Shown piece after piece: positions 26,715 to 35,827 of a stretch of 64,000 nt of DNA. The DNA is from UBA830 sp002295635 (GTDB taxonomy: Bacteria > Pseudomonadota > Alphaproteobacteria > MPNO01 > UBA830). The stretch covers positions 1 through 64,000 of the forward strand of contig DBHK01000022.1 of the NCBI GenBank assembly GCA_002295635.1. The letters are read 5' to 3'. Position numbers and translations under genes: made by a program. Position 1 is the first letter of the stretch. Each line of letters begins with the position of its first letter. Under the pieces are notes generated by a model. It saw only the letters and a list, made by a program, of their open reading frames with translations, was not told where the DNA came from and ran no database searches.

Positions 26715-27539
26715 ATGGACGGAGGAAAATCTTCCGCCGCATTTGATCCGATAAAAGTCGGGAACCTTGTGGCGAGGCTGGCATTTGATGATGCGGAAAT
26801 AGAGGCTGCTCAGGCCCTCCGCTACCGGGTATTCTACGAAGAAATGTCAGCGCACCCCTCGGCGGCGGTGGAGGCCGCAAAACGCGATTTTGATCGCTTT
26901 GATGCGATCTGTGACCATCTCTTGGTGATCGATACACAACGTACAGATTTACCCGGCGGTGTGGTAGGTACCTATCGCCTATTGCGCAGCAGCGTCGCTA
27001 ACAAGAACGACGGTTTCTATACGTCTAGCGAGTATGAAATTTCAAGGATTGTTGGCACTGACAGTGAAACTCTTGAGCTGGGCAGATCCTGTGTGGAGGA
27101 AGAGTATCGCAATCGACCGACGATGCAGCTTTTATGGCAAAGTATTGCGCAATATATTTTTCGCTACGATGTCAGCATTATGTTTGGATGCGCTAGCATG
27201 CCAGGCACGGATCCCGTAGCCCTCGCATTACCCCTCTCTTATCTCTACCATTATCATCTGGCACCGCCAGCACTAAGGCCGCGAGCGCTGGAAGATCGAT
27301 ACGTGGATATGCGATTGCTGCCGGAAGATGAGATTGATCAGCGTCGCGCGCTTGCTAAGCTACCACCCTTGATCAAGGGTTATTTACGCCTTGGTGGCTT
27401 CGTTGGTGACGGGGCGGTAGTTGATAGAGATTTTAATACCACTGATGTAAGCATCGTGGTGAAGACCGACCTCGTCACAGACAAGTATTTTAAACACTAC
27501 GAACGAAAAAGCCGTCGTGACGGCGAAGAGGAGGCTTGA
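26715..27539 (+). CDS. olsB: L-ornithine N-alpha-acyltransferase (OlsB-like)
   Basis: 274 residues from the ATG at 26715, six bases after GGAGAGG. It belongs to the autoinducer-synthase-like GNAT acyltransferases: an RYRVFYEEM segment near residue 38, a DAICDHLLVID strand, and ELGRSCVEEEYRNRPTMQLLWQ motifs, all seen in OlsB. The enzyme transfers a 3-hydroxyacyl chain from ACP to ornithine, giving lyso-ornithine lipid. It is followed after three bases by the O-acyltransferase that completes the lipid. OlsB versus a closely related hemolysin-like acyltransferase is settled mainly by this neighbour. Confidence 0.85.
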   Translation: MDGGKSSAAFDPIKVGNLVARLAFDDAEIEAAQALRYRVFYEEMSAHPSAAVEAAKRDFDRFDAICDHLLVIDTQRTDLPGGVVGTYRLLRSSVANKNDGFYTSSEYEISRIVGTDSETLELGRSCVEEEYRNRPTMQLLWQSIAQYIFRYDVSIMFGCASMPGTDPVALALPLSYLYHYHLAPPALRPRALEDRYVDMRLLPEDEIDQRRALAKLPPLIKGYLRLGGFVGDGAVVDRDFNTTDVSIVVKTDLVTDKYFKHYERKSRRDGEEEA

Positions 27540-27542
27540 ACG

Positions 27543-28349
27543 GTGGGGTCGCCGCTTCGGGCGCTCGTCCGGATCGTTGCCTACCTTGCGTTGACCGTAA
27601 TTTTATTGCCGATTCAGGCTTTCGCGTTAAGATTCAACAGACTTCTCTCAATCCGGCTTCCCGTTTTCTATCACCGACGATGCGTAAGGCTACTCGGATT
27701 TCGTATTAGGGTGTATGGTGAGATGCATTCCGAGGGCCCTGTCCTATTTGCTTGTAATCATACGTCCTATTCTGATATCGCAATCTTAGGATCTCTTCTA
27801 CCGGCCTCGTTCGTTGCGAAGGCAGAGGTAGCGAACTGGCCGTTATTTGGAGTACTTGCGAAATTGCAGAGAACGGTTTTCGTCGATAGGCTTGCTGTGA
27901 AGGCGACTAAACAGCGCGATGAAATGATTAGTCGACTAGAGGCGGGCGACAATCTGATTCTATTCCCCGAAGGCACTAGTTCTGATGGCAATGCCGTTCT
28001 GCCTTTCAAGAGCGCGTTGTTTAGTGTAGCGCAGGTGGCGCCGAACGGTAGACCACTTCTTGTACAGCCCGTTTCGCTGGCTTACACGCTATTGGATGGC
28101 ATGCCAGTCGGACGAGCGCTGCGCCCATATTTTGCTTGGTATGGGGACATGACGTTAGCTCAACATTTCTGGGAGGTTGCTGGGCTGGGATGTGCAACGG
28201 TAGATGTCATTTTTCATCCGCCGGTATCGATCGAAAAATACGAGACGCGTAAGGCGCTTGCCGACCATTGCCAAGCTGAGGTTGCCAGAGGTGTTTCCGC
28301 AGCAAATGCCGGTCGGCTTGATGAATTTATCCGGTTAGTGACTTCTTGA
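27543..28349 (+). CDS. olsA: lyso-ornithine lipid O-acyltransferase (PlsC-like, OlsA)
   Basis: 268-residue membrane-associated acyltransferase. An N-terminal hydrophobic helix (about 8-28) leads to the PlsC motifs: NHTSYSDI (the HxxxxD site, with histidine then aspartate), FVDR, and FPEGTSSDG. It should acylate the hydroxyl of lyso-ornithine lipid to give ornithine lipid in the inner face of the inner membrane. It uses a GTG start three bases after olsB. A general 1-acylglycerol-3-phosphate acyltransferase is the alternative. Confidence 0.85.
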   Translation: MGSPLRALVRIVAYLALTVILLPIQAFALRFNRLLSIRLPVFYHRRCVRLLGFRIRVYGEMHSEGPVLFACNHTSYSDIAILGSLLPASFVAKAEVANWPLFGVLAKLQRTVFVDRLAVKATKQRDEMISRLEAGDNLILFPEGTSSDGNAVLPFKSALFSVAQVAPNGRPLLVQPVSLAYTLLDGMPVGRALRPYFAWYGDMTLAQHFWEVAGLGCATVDVIFHPPVSIEKYETRKALADHCQAEVARGVSAANAGRLDEFIRLVTS

Positions 28350-28463
28350 CACTTTAAAATGCAATGATAGGTTCCGGAAATTGAGCAATATAAACAGTTC
28401 GCGGGAACCTCTGGGCGAAAATAGATTCGTTAAACGCCCAAAGCCGGATCCGGAATAGCACCC

Positions 28464-29867
28464 TTGGCCAAAAGACTTCACATTAAGAATTATGGCTGCC
28501 AGATGAACGCCTATGACGCGACGCGTATGGCGGATGTCCTTGCGCCACTTGGATACAACCACATTGCACAGCCAGAAGAAGCCGACCTAGTAATCCTTAA
28601 CACTTGTCATATTCGTGAAAAGGCGTCGGAAAAAATTTACTCGGAACTTGGTAGGCTTCGCGCCATAAAAGATGCACGTAATGATGCCGGTCAAACGATG
28701 ATGATCGGGGTCGCCGGCTGCGTAGCTCAAGCCGAGGGTGCAGAAATGCTTCGGCGAGCGCCATATGTGGATATGGTTTTTGGACCGCAAACCTACCATC
28801 GACTGCCTGAGATGATTGCCCGCGCGAATCGAGAGAACGAAATAAAAAATAATTGCGGTAGGGGCGTGATCGATACAGAGTTTCCTGTAAACCCTAAATT
28901 TGATTCGTTGCCGATGGCTAGCTCACAGGGTCCCTCGGCGTTTCTTACGGTCCAGGAAGGCTGCGATAGATTCTGTGCGTTCTGCGTGGTTCCATATACC
29001 CGCGGGGCAGAGTTTTCCCGTCCGGTTGTTGATGTTATGGCCGAGGCGCGTGACCTCGTGGATGCGGGCGCCCGCGAGATTACCCTTCTTGGGCAGAACG
29101 TAAATGCCTATCACGGCCTTTCCCCCGGTAAGGGGGAGTGGCGGCTAGCGGCATTGATTGAGGAGCTGGCAAGCATCCGCGGTCTTGAACGGCTACGGTA
29201 TACGACCTCCCATCCGCGTGATATGACATCTGATCTTATCCAGGCGCACCGCGATATCGATATCCTCATGCCGTACCTACATCTTCCGGTGCAATCTGGA
29301 TCAGATCGTGTTCTTTCCGCCATGAACCGTCGGCATACAGCGGCGGATTATCTGGCCATAATAGATGCGCTGCGTGACGCGAGACCCGACATTGCCTTAT
29401 CATCGGATTTTATTGTTGGGCATCCGGGGGAAGGCGATGAGGATTTCGAAGATACATTGTCGCTTGTTGATCGGGTAGGGTTTGCGCAGGCCTACTCATT
29501 TAAATATAGCGCTCGTCCTGGCACGCCAGCGTCTGCGATGGAGAATGCACTGCCTGAAAATCTTAAAGCCGCTCGACTATCGAGACTACAAGATTTACTA
29601 AACCAGCAACAGGCGAGATTTAACAAGGATTGCGTAGATCAAGTTTTGCCGGTGCTTCTCGACCGTCATGGAAGGGCAGATAGTCAGCTTTCTGGTCGGA
29701 GCCCGTGGATGCAAGCAGTACACGTAAATTTTGATGGTACTGCCGTTACCGAGAGAGCTTTTGGCAACATCATCAATGCGCGGGTAGTCTCTGCTGGCCC
29801 TAACTCGCTGGCGGCTCTTCCGGAGTCGGGTAGTGAAAAATCTGGGAAGGAGTTAGCCGCCCTTTGA
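28464..29867 (+). CDS. miaB: tRNA-2-methylthio-N6-dimethylallyladenosine synthase MiaB
   Basis: 467-residue radical SAM methylthiotransferase that converts i6A37 to ms2i6A37. The auxiliary [4Fe-4S] cluster ligands are C12, C48 and C86; the radical SAM cluster ligands are C167, C171 and C174 in GCDRFCAFCVVPYTRG. A TRAM domain ends the protein. TTG is the start, giving the canonical MAKRLHIKNYGCQMN opening. It heads a closely packed run (miaB-phoH-ybeY-corC-lnt). Confidence 0.97.
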   Translation: MAKRLHIKNYGCQMNAYDATRMADVLAPLGYNHIAQPEEADLVILNTCHIREKASEKIYSELGRLRAIKDARNDAGQTMMIGVAGCVAQAEGAEMLRRAPYVDMVFGPQTYHRLPEMIARANRENEIKNNCGRGVIDTEFPVNPKFDSLPMASSQGPSAFLTVQEGCDRFCAFCVVPYTRGAEFSRPVVDVMAEARDLVDAGAREITLLGQNVNAYHGLSPGKGEWRLAALIEELASIRGLERLRYTTSHPRDMTSDLIQAHRDIDILMPYLHLPVQSGSDRVLSAMNRRHTAADYLAIIDALRDARPDIALSSDFIVGHPGEGDEDFEDTLSLVDRVGFAQAYSFKYSARPGTPASAMENALPENLKAARLSRLQDLLNQQQARFNKDCVDQVLPVLLDRHGRADSQLSGRSPWMQAVHVNFDGTAVTERAFGNIINARVVSAGPNSLAALPESGSEKSGKELAAL

Positions 29868-30853
29868 CCAAGGTAGATACTCATGTCGCCGGTGTCTTGC
29901 CGGTGGTTTTGGAATTTGAGGACAACAAGCTGCTACCGCTCCTGTATGGCGACTTCGACAGGCATTTGGCGCGCATCGAGCAGGTGCTTGATGTTACAGT
30001 TGCGTCTCGCGGCAATACAGTTACCATCGGGGGTGGATCAGCCGCCGTCGATATCGCGCGCGTATGTTTGGAGAGCTTGTATTGCCGCCTTGTCCGGGGT
30101 CTAGAAGTCTCCACTGGAGAGGTCGACGCTGCTATTAGGCTGGCGCGAAATGCCTCCGAAGAGGACCGGAAAAGTTTCGACGAGTCGGCTAACGGAAAAT
30201 CCGGCATTCGGACACCGAAACGCCACATTTCGGCGCGGTCGTCAGGCCAGCAAAGGTATATCAGGGCACTGTTAGATAATGAGTTGAGCTTCGGCTTAGG
30301 GCCGGCGGGAACAGGCAAGACATATCTTGCAGTTGGTATAGCGGTGTCAATGCTTACATCGCGAAGGGTCGATCGAATTATAATTTCCCGTCCCGCTGTC
30401 GAAGCGGGTGAACGTCTGGGCTTTCTGCCCGGCGATATGCGAGATAAAATCGACCCTTACCTTCGCCCGCTGTATGATGCACTTTACGATATGATGGCAC
30501 CGGAACAGGTGGATCGGAAGCTCGAAAGCGGTGAGATTGAGGTGGCGCCTCTCGCGTTTATGAGGGGCCGCACCCTTTCTAATGCATACGTCATATTGGA
30601 CGAAGCGCAGAACGCTACCGCTGTTCAGATGAAAATGTTTTTAACCCGCTTGGGTGAGAACGCTCGCATGGTTGTAACCGGTGACCTAAGTCAGATCGAT
30701 CTGCCGCCCGGAGTCACCTCCGGGCTACATCATGCAATACGGACCCTGGAGGGCGTCGATGGAGTAGCCTCCGTGCATCTTTCCGCCGATGACGTAGTAC
30801 GTCACGAACTCGTGTCTCGGATCGTTAACGCCTATGATGCTGCCGATGAATAG
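29864..30853 (+). CDS. phoH: PhoH-like ATPase (YbeZ type)
   Basis: 329-residue cytoplasmic P-loop NTPase. Walker A is GPAGTGKT starting near residue 146 and Walker B is VILDEAQNAT. The N-terminal 100 residues carry the KH-like domain of YbeZ proteins. It works with YbeY in ribosome quality control and RNA metabolism. The TTG start overlaps the miaB stop (TTGA), and ybeY follows after five bases, so translation is coupled. Confidence 0.95.
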   Translation: MTKVDTHVAGVLPVVLEFEDNKLLPLLYGDFDRHLARIEQVLDVTVASRGNTVTIGGGSAAVDIARVCLESLYCRLVRGLEVSTGEVDAAIRLARNASEEDRKSFDESANGKSGIRTPKRHISARSSGQQRYIRALLDNELSFGLGPAGTGKTYLAVGIAVSMLTSRRVDRIIISRPAVEAGERLGFLPGDMRDKIDPYLRPLYDALYDMMAPEQVDRKLESGEIEVAPLAFMRGRTLSNAYVILDEAQNATAVQMKMFLTRLGENARMVVTGDLSQIDLPPGVTSGLHHAIRTLEGVDGVASVHLSADDVVRHELVSRIVNAYDAADE

Positions 30854-30858
30854 GCCGG

Positions 30859-31371
30859 TTGGATATGATTGAGAGGGTCCTCGATGTCGATATCAACATA
30901 GATGCCGACGGCTGGCGAGACGTGGTTCCGCGTCTTGAACTAACGGTCCAACTTGCTGCAGAGGCGGCGTTTAGGGCGTGCGGCTGCCTTGAAGCAAAAG
31001 CAGAACTAAGTATTCTGATGACTGATAACCACACTATAGCCGCTCTAAACGAAAATTGGCGGCGCAAATCCGGGCCGACCAATGTACTAGCTTTTACCGG
31101 CGAGTTAGAGGGCCCCGGCCCCGCCCTATTAGGGGACATCGTCTTGGCAATCGAGACTATTGTTTCTGAAGCGCAAGTCAGTGGCATCGAGTTGGCTGAC
31201 CATATTTCCCATTTGATCGTCCACGGCGTTTTACACCTTTTAGGCCACAGTCATGAGACTGACCATGAAGCAGTGCTAATGGAGGACCTTGAAACTGAAA
31301 TACTTGAAACACTCGGGGTCTCCGACCCTTACAAAGGTAGTCAAATCAAACACTCGGAAATCAACATATGA
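30859..31371 (+). CDS. ybeY: endoribonuclease YbeY (16S rRNA maturation)
   Basis: 170-residue zinc-dependent RNase needed for 16S rRNA 3'-end processing and ribosome quality control. The metal motif is HGVLHLLGHSHETDHE, with the three histidines of the family. The TTG at 30859 or the ATG six bases later could start it; both give the same protein apart from two residues. Its stop overlaps the corC start (ATGA). Confidence 0.95.
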   Translation: MDMIERVLDVDINIDADGWRDVVPRLELTVQLAAEAAFRACGCLEAKAELSILMTDNHTIAALNENWRRKSGPTNVLAFTGELEGPGPALLGDIVLAIETIVSEAQVSGIELADHISHLIVHGVLHLLGHSHETDHEAVLMEDLETEILETLGVSDPYKGSQIKHSEINI

Positions 31372-32255
31372 CCGATCCTAACGAAGGTTCACGATCTCGA
31401 GAAGATATCGAGCATGGTTTCTTCGCGCGATTGCGTGGAATGTTGGCCTCGCGAAACGACACTGAAACGTTACGCGATACGATAGAAGAACTAATAGAAT
31501 TAGAAGAGGATGGTGAGGGGGCCGACAATGCTGAGGAACTCTCGTTACTCCGGAACGTACTTAGTGTCCGTGACGTAGCGGTCGAAGATGTTATGGTCCC
31601 GCGCGTCGACATCTGCGGAGTTGAGGCGGAAACAACGATAGCCGATGTTGCTAAGATTATGAGTGAAAGTGGCCATTCAAGACTACCTGTTTACAAGGGT
31701 CAGCTTGATGAGGTGATCGGAATGGTCCACATCAAGGACCTCCTCGCGTGTTGGGACGATGATCAGGGGACGGGGATTACTAAGATCGTTCGGAAACCAT
31801 TATTCGTGGCTCCGTCGATGCCAGCTCTTGAACTGCTTCTCCAAATGCGGGTGCAACGTCTACATATGGCTTTGGTGGTCGATGAGTTTGGAGGAGTAGA
31901 TGGGCTGGTCACGATTGAGGATCTGGTTGAGGAGATCATCGGTGAAATAGAGGATGAGCATGATCAGGATGCCGGCCCTCGATTGGAGCGCAATGGACCT
32001 GACCAGATCAATATTGATGCGCGTCTGCGGATCGAAGATTTTGAGCTCGAAACCGGCAAATTTCTTGCCGAAGAGGATCGTGATGAAGATATCGATACTA
32101 TGGGCGGTCTGGTCTTTTACTTGGCCGGCCGTGTCCCGGGTCGTGGCGAGATCATTCGCTACGCGTCCGGCGTAGAGTTCGAAATTCTAGAGGCCGATCC
32201 GCGCCGCATCCGAAGGCTTCGGGTATCAAAAATTTCCGTACCCAATGATGAATGA
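31368..32255 (+). CDS. corC: CorC/HlyC-type CBS-domain protein
   Basis: 295 residues, soluble, lacking the DUF21 membrane domain of the longer CNNM-type proteins. A CBS pair spans roughly 68-190 (VMVPRVDICGVEAETTIADV, then VDEFGGVDGLVTIEDLVEEI), followed by the CorC_HlyC transporter-associated domain (about 210-290). It has been linked to magnesium/cobalt efflux and to membrane haemolysin-like proteins; here its conserved seat between ybeY and lnt is the best guide. The protein is very acidic near residues 40-60. Confidence 0.9.
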   Translation: MTDPNEGSRSREDIEHGFFARLRGMLASRNDTETLRDTIEELIELEEDGEGADNAEELSLLRNVLSVRDVAVEDVMVPRVDICGVEAETTIADVAKIMSESGHSRLPVYKGQLDEVIGMVHIKDLLACWDDDQGTGITKIVRKPLFVAPSMPALELLLQMRVQRLHMALVVDEFGGVDGLVTIEDLVEEIIGEIEDEHDQDAGPRLERNGPDQINIDARLRIEDFELETGKFLAEEDRDEDIDTMGGLVFYLAGRVPGRGEIIRYASGVEFEILEADPRRIRRLRVSKISVPNDE

Positions 32256-33808
32256 AATTGCTGATCACAGATGGTAAGGGAATTGCCGAGCGGCTGAGCT
32301 CACTGGGCGGCTGGCGCCGGTGGCTGATTTCGTTTTTAATTGGCGCGCTGGCTGCTGCAGCGCAGCCGCCGATCCATTTGCTACCAGTACTTTTTATCTC
32401 ATTTCCGGGTCTAGTCTGGTTGTTGGATGGAGCACAAACGCGCCGAGCAGCTTTCGGTATAGGTTGGCTGTTCGGAGCCGGTTACTTTGCGGCTGGACTG
32501 TACTGGGTATCCAATGCCCTATTGGTCGACGCGGCCCGTTTCGTTTGGCTAATTCCATTTGCGTTACTTGGACTGTCTCTAGGTATTGGGATTTTTACCG
32601 GACTTATGGCCGTTACGGTGCGCTTGTTTTGGAAACCGGGGGTTTCTCGCATCTGCATACTAGCTGGAGCATGGATGCTGTTTGAGGTGATCCGCGGGTT
32701 CGTTTTCACTGGGTTCCCGTGGAACCCCATTGGTAACGTGTGGTCGATAGTGCCATCCGTGCTGCAGGCTGCTGCATGGATCGGGGTTTACGGCCTGTCT
32801 CTTGTAACCGTATTCGCTGCATCGGCCCCCGCTGTGCTGCCGGATACAGGATCCCGACACCGCGTCCCGGTTGCGGTGTCTGGGCTAGCAGTGCTGATGG
32901 TATTCGCCATCGCCGGGGCTGCCAGACAAGAAAACGCCCCCCAAGATCAAGCCACCGCGCCGGTGCTTCGGATTGTTCAACCAAACATCGCGCAGCGTGA
33001 GAAGTGGAATCCAACGCGGATAACAGCAAATTTTGCACATCAAATTCAGCTAAGCTTATCGAAGAACGGTATCCAACCAGCCCACGTTCTCTGGCCGGAA
33101 ACGGCAGTATCCTTCGCTTTTCTGGCCGATCCATCTGCCCAGTCTCTGTTGCGTCGGATTGTTCCGGCCAATGGGTACCTTTTAACCGGTGCGATGCGGA
33201 TTGATCGAGAGGGTGAACGTGCCGTGGGCGCATACAACAGTTTGGTTACGATAGATGATAATGGCCGATCGCAAACTGTTTACGACAAGCATCATCTGGT
33301 CCCATTTGGTGAATACGTGCCGCTCCGATCGACTCTTTCCCTCGATAAGATCACATCAGGTCCCATTGACTTTGAGCCGGGGCCGGGCCTCCAGACGCTA
33401 CGCTTACCTGGCCTCCCTCCTTTCAGTCCATTAATCTGCTTCGAAGCGATCTTCCCCGGGCGGGTGGCACTGAATAGTGATCGACCCGAGTGGTTGTTAA
33501 ATGTCACTAACGATGCTTGGTTTGGGATGAGTGCTGGCCCCTATCAGCATTTTGCCAGTGCTCAGATGCGGGCGGTTGAGGAAGGATTGCCACTTGTGAG
33601 GGTCGCTAACACAGGCATTTCAGGGGTTATCGATCCCTATGGGCGGGTAATTTCTTCTATCGGCCTTGGGCGGCAGGGGGCAGTGGACGTAGCTCTTCCG
33701 GCGCCTATCCTGCCGACGTTTTTTGCGCGGTTTGGCAACGCGATTCCTATGGTGCTGGCGATTCTACTTTGTTTGACGACCACGATTTCATACAAAAGAA
33801 ATAGTTAG
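32252..33808 (+). CDS. lnt: apolipoprotein N-acyltransferase
   Basis: 518-residue inner-membrane enzyme that adds the third acyl chain to lipoproteins. About seven membrane segments in the first 200 residues precede a periplasmic carbon-nitrogen hydrolase domain whose catalytic triad is E283 (WPETAVSF), K346 (YDKHHLVPFGEY) and C396 (ICFEAIFP). A final membrane helix ends the protein. ATGA overlap with corC indicates coupling. In rhizobia the orthologue is actA, required for acid tolerance, and the next gene there is also an XRE regulator. Confidence 0.96.
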   Translation: MKLLITDGKGIAERLSSLGGWRRWLISFLIGALAAAAQPPIHLLPVLFISFPGLVWLLDGAQTRRAAFGIGWLFGAGYFAAGLYWVSNALLVDAARFVWLIPFALLGLSLGIGIFTGLMAVTVRLFWKPGVSRICILAGAWMLFEVIRGFVFTGFPWNPIGNVWSIVPSVLQAAAWIGVYGLSLVTVFAASAPAVLPDTGSRHRVPVAVSGLAVLMVFAIAGAARQENAPQDQATAPVLRIVQPNIAQREKWNPTRITANFAHQIQLSLSKNGIQPAHVLWPETAVSFAFLADPSAQSLLRRIVPANGYLLTGAMRIDREGERAVGAYNSLVTIDDNGRSQTVYDKHHLVPFGEYVPLRSTLSLDKITSGPIDFEPGPGLQTLRLPGLPPFSPLICFEAIFPGRVALNSDRPEWLLNVTNDAWFGMSAGPYQHFASAQMRAVEEGLPLVRVANTGISGVIDPYGRVISSIGLGRQGAVDVALPAPILPTFFARFGNAIPMVLAILLCLTTTISYKRNS

Positions 33809-33830
33809 TAGTATTCGAGCGGCCATTAAA

Positions 33831-33860
33831 AAAAGATAGGAAAAGATAGAAAAATTTTCC
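33831..33860. repeat. tandem 10-bp repeat and hairpin upstream of the XRE regulator
   Basis: AAAAGATAGG (33831-33840) and AAAAGATAGA (33841-33850) are tandem copies with one mismatch and exactly one helical turn apart. GGAAAA (33839-33844) can also pair with TTTTCC (33855-33860). A further inverted TTTCA/TGAAA pair is seen at about 33920 and 33951. Candidate operator region. Confidence 0.45.
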
Positions 33861-33988
33861 TAAATTTGGACAACCACAACGCCTTCTCTTACATTGCTTC
33901 TTCTTTCGATCCAATAGGATTTCAAATATGGGCCTACAATATAAGCATATGAAATACTTTAATGCCTACACATGAACTCCTCTAAAAA

Positions 33989-34453
33989 ATGACAAAAACA
34001 GAAAATCGAAAACAAGAGAAAGAGGGTTCTCCGTTTGGGGCGGAAGGTGGACCGAATGTTGTTGATGTACACGTTGGTAGCCGTGTTCGGGAGCGCCGAA
34101 AGATCCTCGGATTGAGCCAAGAGAAACTTGGAGAGGCGCTCAGCTTAACCTTCCAACAGGTTCAGAAATATGAACGTGGCGCGAATCGTATTGGCGCAAG
34201 TCGACTATATCATATTTCCGAAATTCTCGACGTTCCGATCGATTACTTTTTCAAGGATATACCGCGATCGTTATCCAATAGGACAGAAAAGGTTGGACCG
34301 ACGGATGTACGGACCGAGTGTAGTCACGATTCGATTTCGGACCGGGAGGTAAGTGAGCTTGTTCAGTCCTATTACAAGATCAAGGACGCTTTGGTGCGGA
34401 GACGCTTATTAGATTTGACAAAGCAACTTGGGGAATCGTTCTACGATCCCTAG
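33989..34453 (+). CDS. XRE-family regulator, PhrR/PraR-like
   Basis: 154-residue DNA-binding protein. The helix-turn-helix is at about residues 27-80 (VRERRKILGLSQEKLGEALS, then FQQVQKYERGANRIGASRL). A C-terminal helical tail of about 40 residues (ELVQSYYKIKDALVRRRLLD) is typical of this subgroup. The position between lnt and metK matches PhrR of Sinorhizobium, a low-pH-induced regulator, and PraR, a quorum-sensing and biofilm regulator. Function in this organism is inferred from that synteny. A repeat-rich 180-base upstream region may hold its own operator. Confidence 0.88.
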   Translation: MTKTENRKQEKEGSPFGAEGGPNVVDVHVGSRVRERRKILGLSQEKLGEALSLTFQQVQKYERGANRIGASRLYHISEILDVPIDYFFKDIPRSLSNRTEKVGPTDVRTECSHDSISDREVSELVQSYYKIKDALVRRRLLDLTKQLGESFYDP

Positions 34454-34600
34454 GCGATGCTGCTGACTATGCGGGTCTTGACGTTCTGGTCCGATATTGC
34501 CAAAACGCAACAAGCGAGGCGTTATCCTGAGTGAGGCTTTCGACAAAAGTTTATGTCACCCCCGGGCGACGTCAGAGTGATAATTTTTTCATGTTTCAAC

Positions 34601-34640
34601 GCGGCTCTAACCGACTGGGCCGCAGGGCAACTTCGAGGAG
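34601..34640 (+). promoter_or_regulatory. metK leader hairpin and ribosome-binding site
   Basis: GCGGCTC (34601-34607) pairs with GGGCCGC (34617-34623), one G-T pair, loop of nine bases. Eleven bases later comes GAGGAG (34635-34640), the ribosome site for the GTG at 34648. The leader after the XRE gene is 194 bases long. It may be a translational control element; it does not match the SAM riboswitch classes as I know them. Confidence 0.45.
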
Positions 34641-34647
34641 GCAAATA

Positions 34648-35817
34648 GTGCCGCGGGGTAATTATCTTTTCACTAGCGAGTCCGTTTCCGAGGGCCATCC
34701 TGACAAAGTCTCGGACAGAATTTCGGACGCCGTCGTCGACCTATACCTTTCCGGTGATCCAATGTCTCGCGTCGCATGTGAGACGCTGACCACTACTAAT
34801 CGTATCGTTATCGCTGGCGAGGTTCGGGGGCCGGAGTCGATCACAGAAAACGAGGTTGAGAAAGTCACGCGTGAAGCCGTTAAGGATATTGGTTATGAGC
34901 AAGATGGCTTTCATTGGGAAAATGCAGCCGTTGAGGTTTATCTTCATCAACAGTCTGTTGACATTGCGCAGGGTGTGGATGCTGCTGGTAACAAGGACGA
35001 AGGCGCTGGTGACCAGGGCATCATGTTCGGTTATGCGTGCAACGAAACCCCCAACCTTATGCCTGCGCCGATTTTTTACTCACATGAAATACTTCGATCA
35101 TTAGCCGAAGCTCGTCACGCCGACCCTTGTTCCGGTCTCGGACCTGACTCAAAAAGTCAGGTGACGCTCCAGTACGAAGGGGGAAAACCGATTAAGGCTA
35201 CCTCTATCGTTGTTTCCACGCAGCACTCCGAAGACTTGGATCAAGACCAGATTCGCGACATCGTAAGGCCTCACGTCGAGAGGGTTCTGCCCGACGGCTG
35301 GATGTGCCCGGAAGATGAATTTTATGTCAATCCAACCGGACGTTTTGTAATTGGCGGTCCCGACGGAGATTGCGGCCTGACCGGGCGCAAGATAATTGTC
35401 GATACATATGGTGGAGCCGCGCCACACGGCGGGGGCGCATTTTCTGGCAAAGACCCATCCAAAGTCGATCGGTCAGCAGCCTATGCAGCACGCTGGGTAG
35501 CTAAGAACGTTGTAGCGGCCGGTCTGGCAGAAAAATGCGTAATCCAGCTGGCTTACGCAATCGGGGTTGCGAAGCCGTTATCGGTATACGTCGATACTTC
35601 AGGTACTGCGAAAGTGGCGGAGGATAAGCTCTCCATGGCCATCCAAGAGGTTGTTGATCTGTCACCGCGCGGGATTCGAGAAGGATTGAAGCTGAGCCGC
35701 CCGATTTATGCTCGGTCTGCAGCCTACGGTCATTTCGGCCGTGAACCGGATAGCGATGGCGGGTTTTCCTGGGAAAAAACGGACCTAGTTGAAGACCTTA
35801 AGGCCGCCACGTTGTGA
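34648..35817 (+). CDS. metK: S-adenosylmethionine synthetase
   Basis: 389 residues from a GTG start chosen because GAGGAG lies eight bases upstream and the product begins MPRGNYLFTSESVSEGHPDK, as MetK should. An earlier in-frame start at 34531 would add 39 unrelated residues. Catalytic histidine 17 is in GHPDK; GAGDQGIMFGYA and the GGGAFSGKDPSKVDRSAAY loop are present. The enzyme makes SAM from methionine and ATP. Its end is ten bases before trmB. Confidence 0.97.
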   Translation: MPRGNYLFTSESVSEGHPDKVSDRISDAVVDLYLSGDPMSRVACETLTTTNRIVIAGEVRGPESITENEVEKVTREAVKDIGYEQDGFHWENAAVEVYLHQQSVDIAQGVDAAGNKDEGAGDQGIMFGYACNETPNLMPAPIFYSHEILRSLAEARHADPCSGLGPDSKSQVTLQYEGGKPIKATSIVVSTQHSEDLDQDQIRDIVRPHVERVLPDGWMCPEDEFYVNPTGRFVIGGPDGDCGLTGRKIIVDTYGGAAPHGGGAFSGKDPSKVDRSAAYAARWVAKNVVAAGLAEKCVIQLAYAIGVAKPLSVYVDTSGTAKVAEDKLSMAIQEVVDLSPRGIREGLKLSRPIYARSAAYGHFGREPDSDGGFSWEKTDLVEDLKAATL

Positions 35818-35827
35818 TACAGGCAAA

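Noticed and set aside
34454..34647. SAM-II or SAM/SAH riboswitch in the metK leader
   Set aside because: Only a simple hairpin is visible; the conserved core bases and pseudoknot pairing of those classes could not be found by eye. Kept only as an unspecific leader structure.
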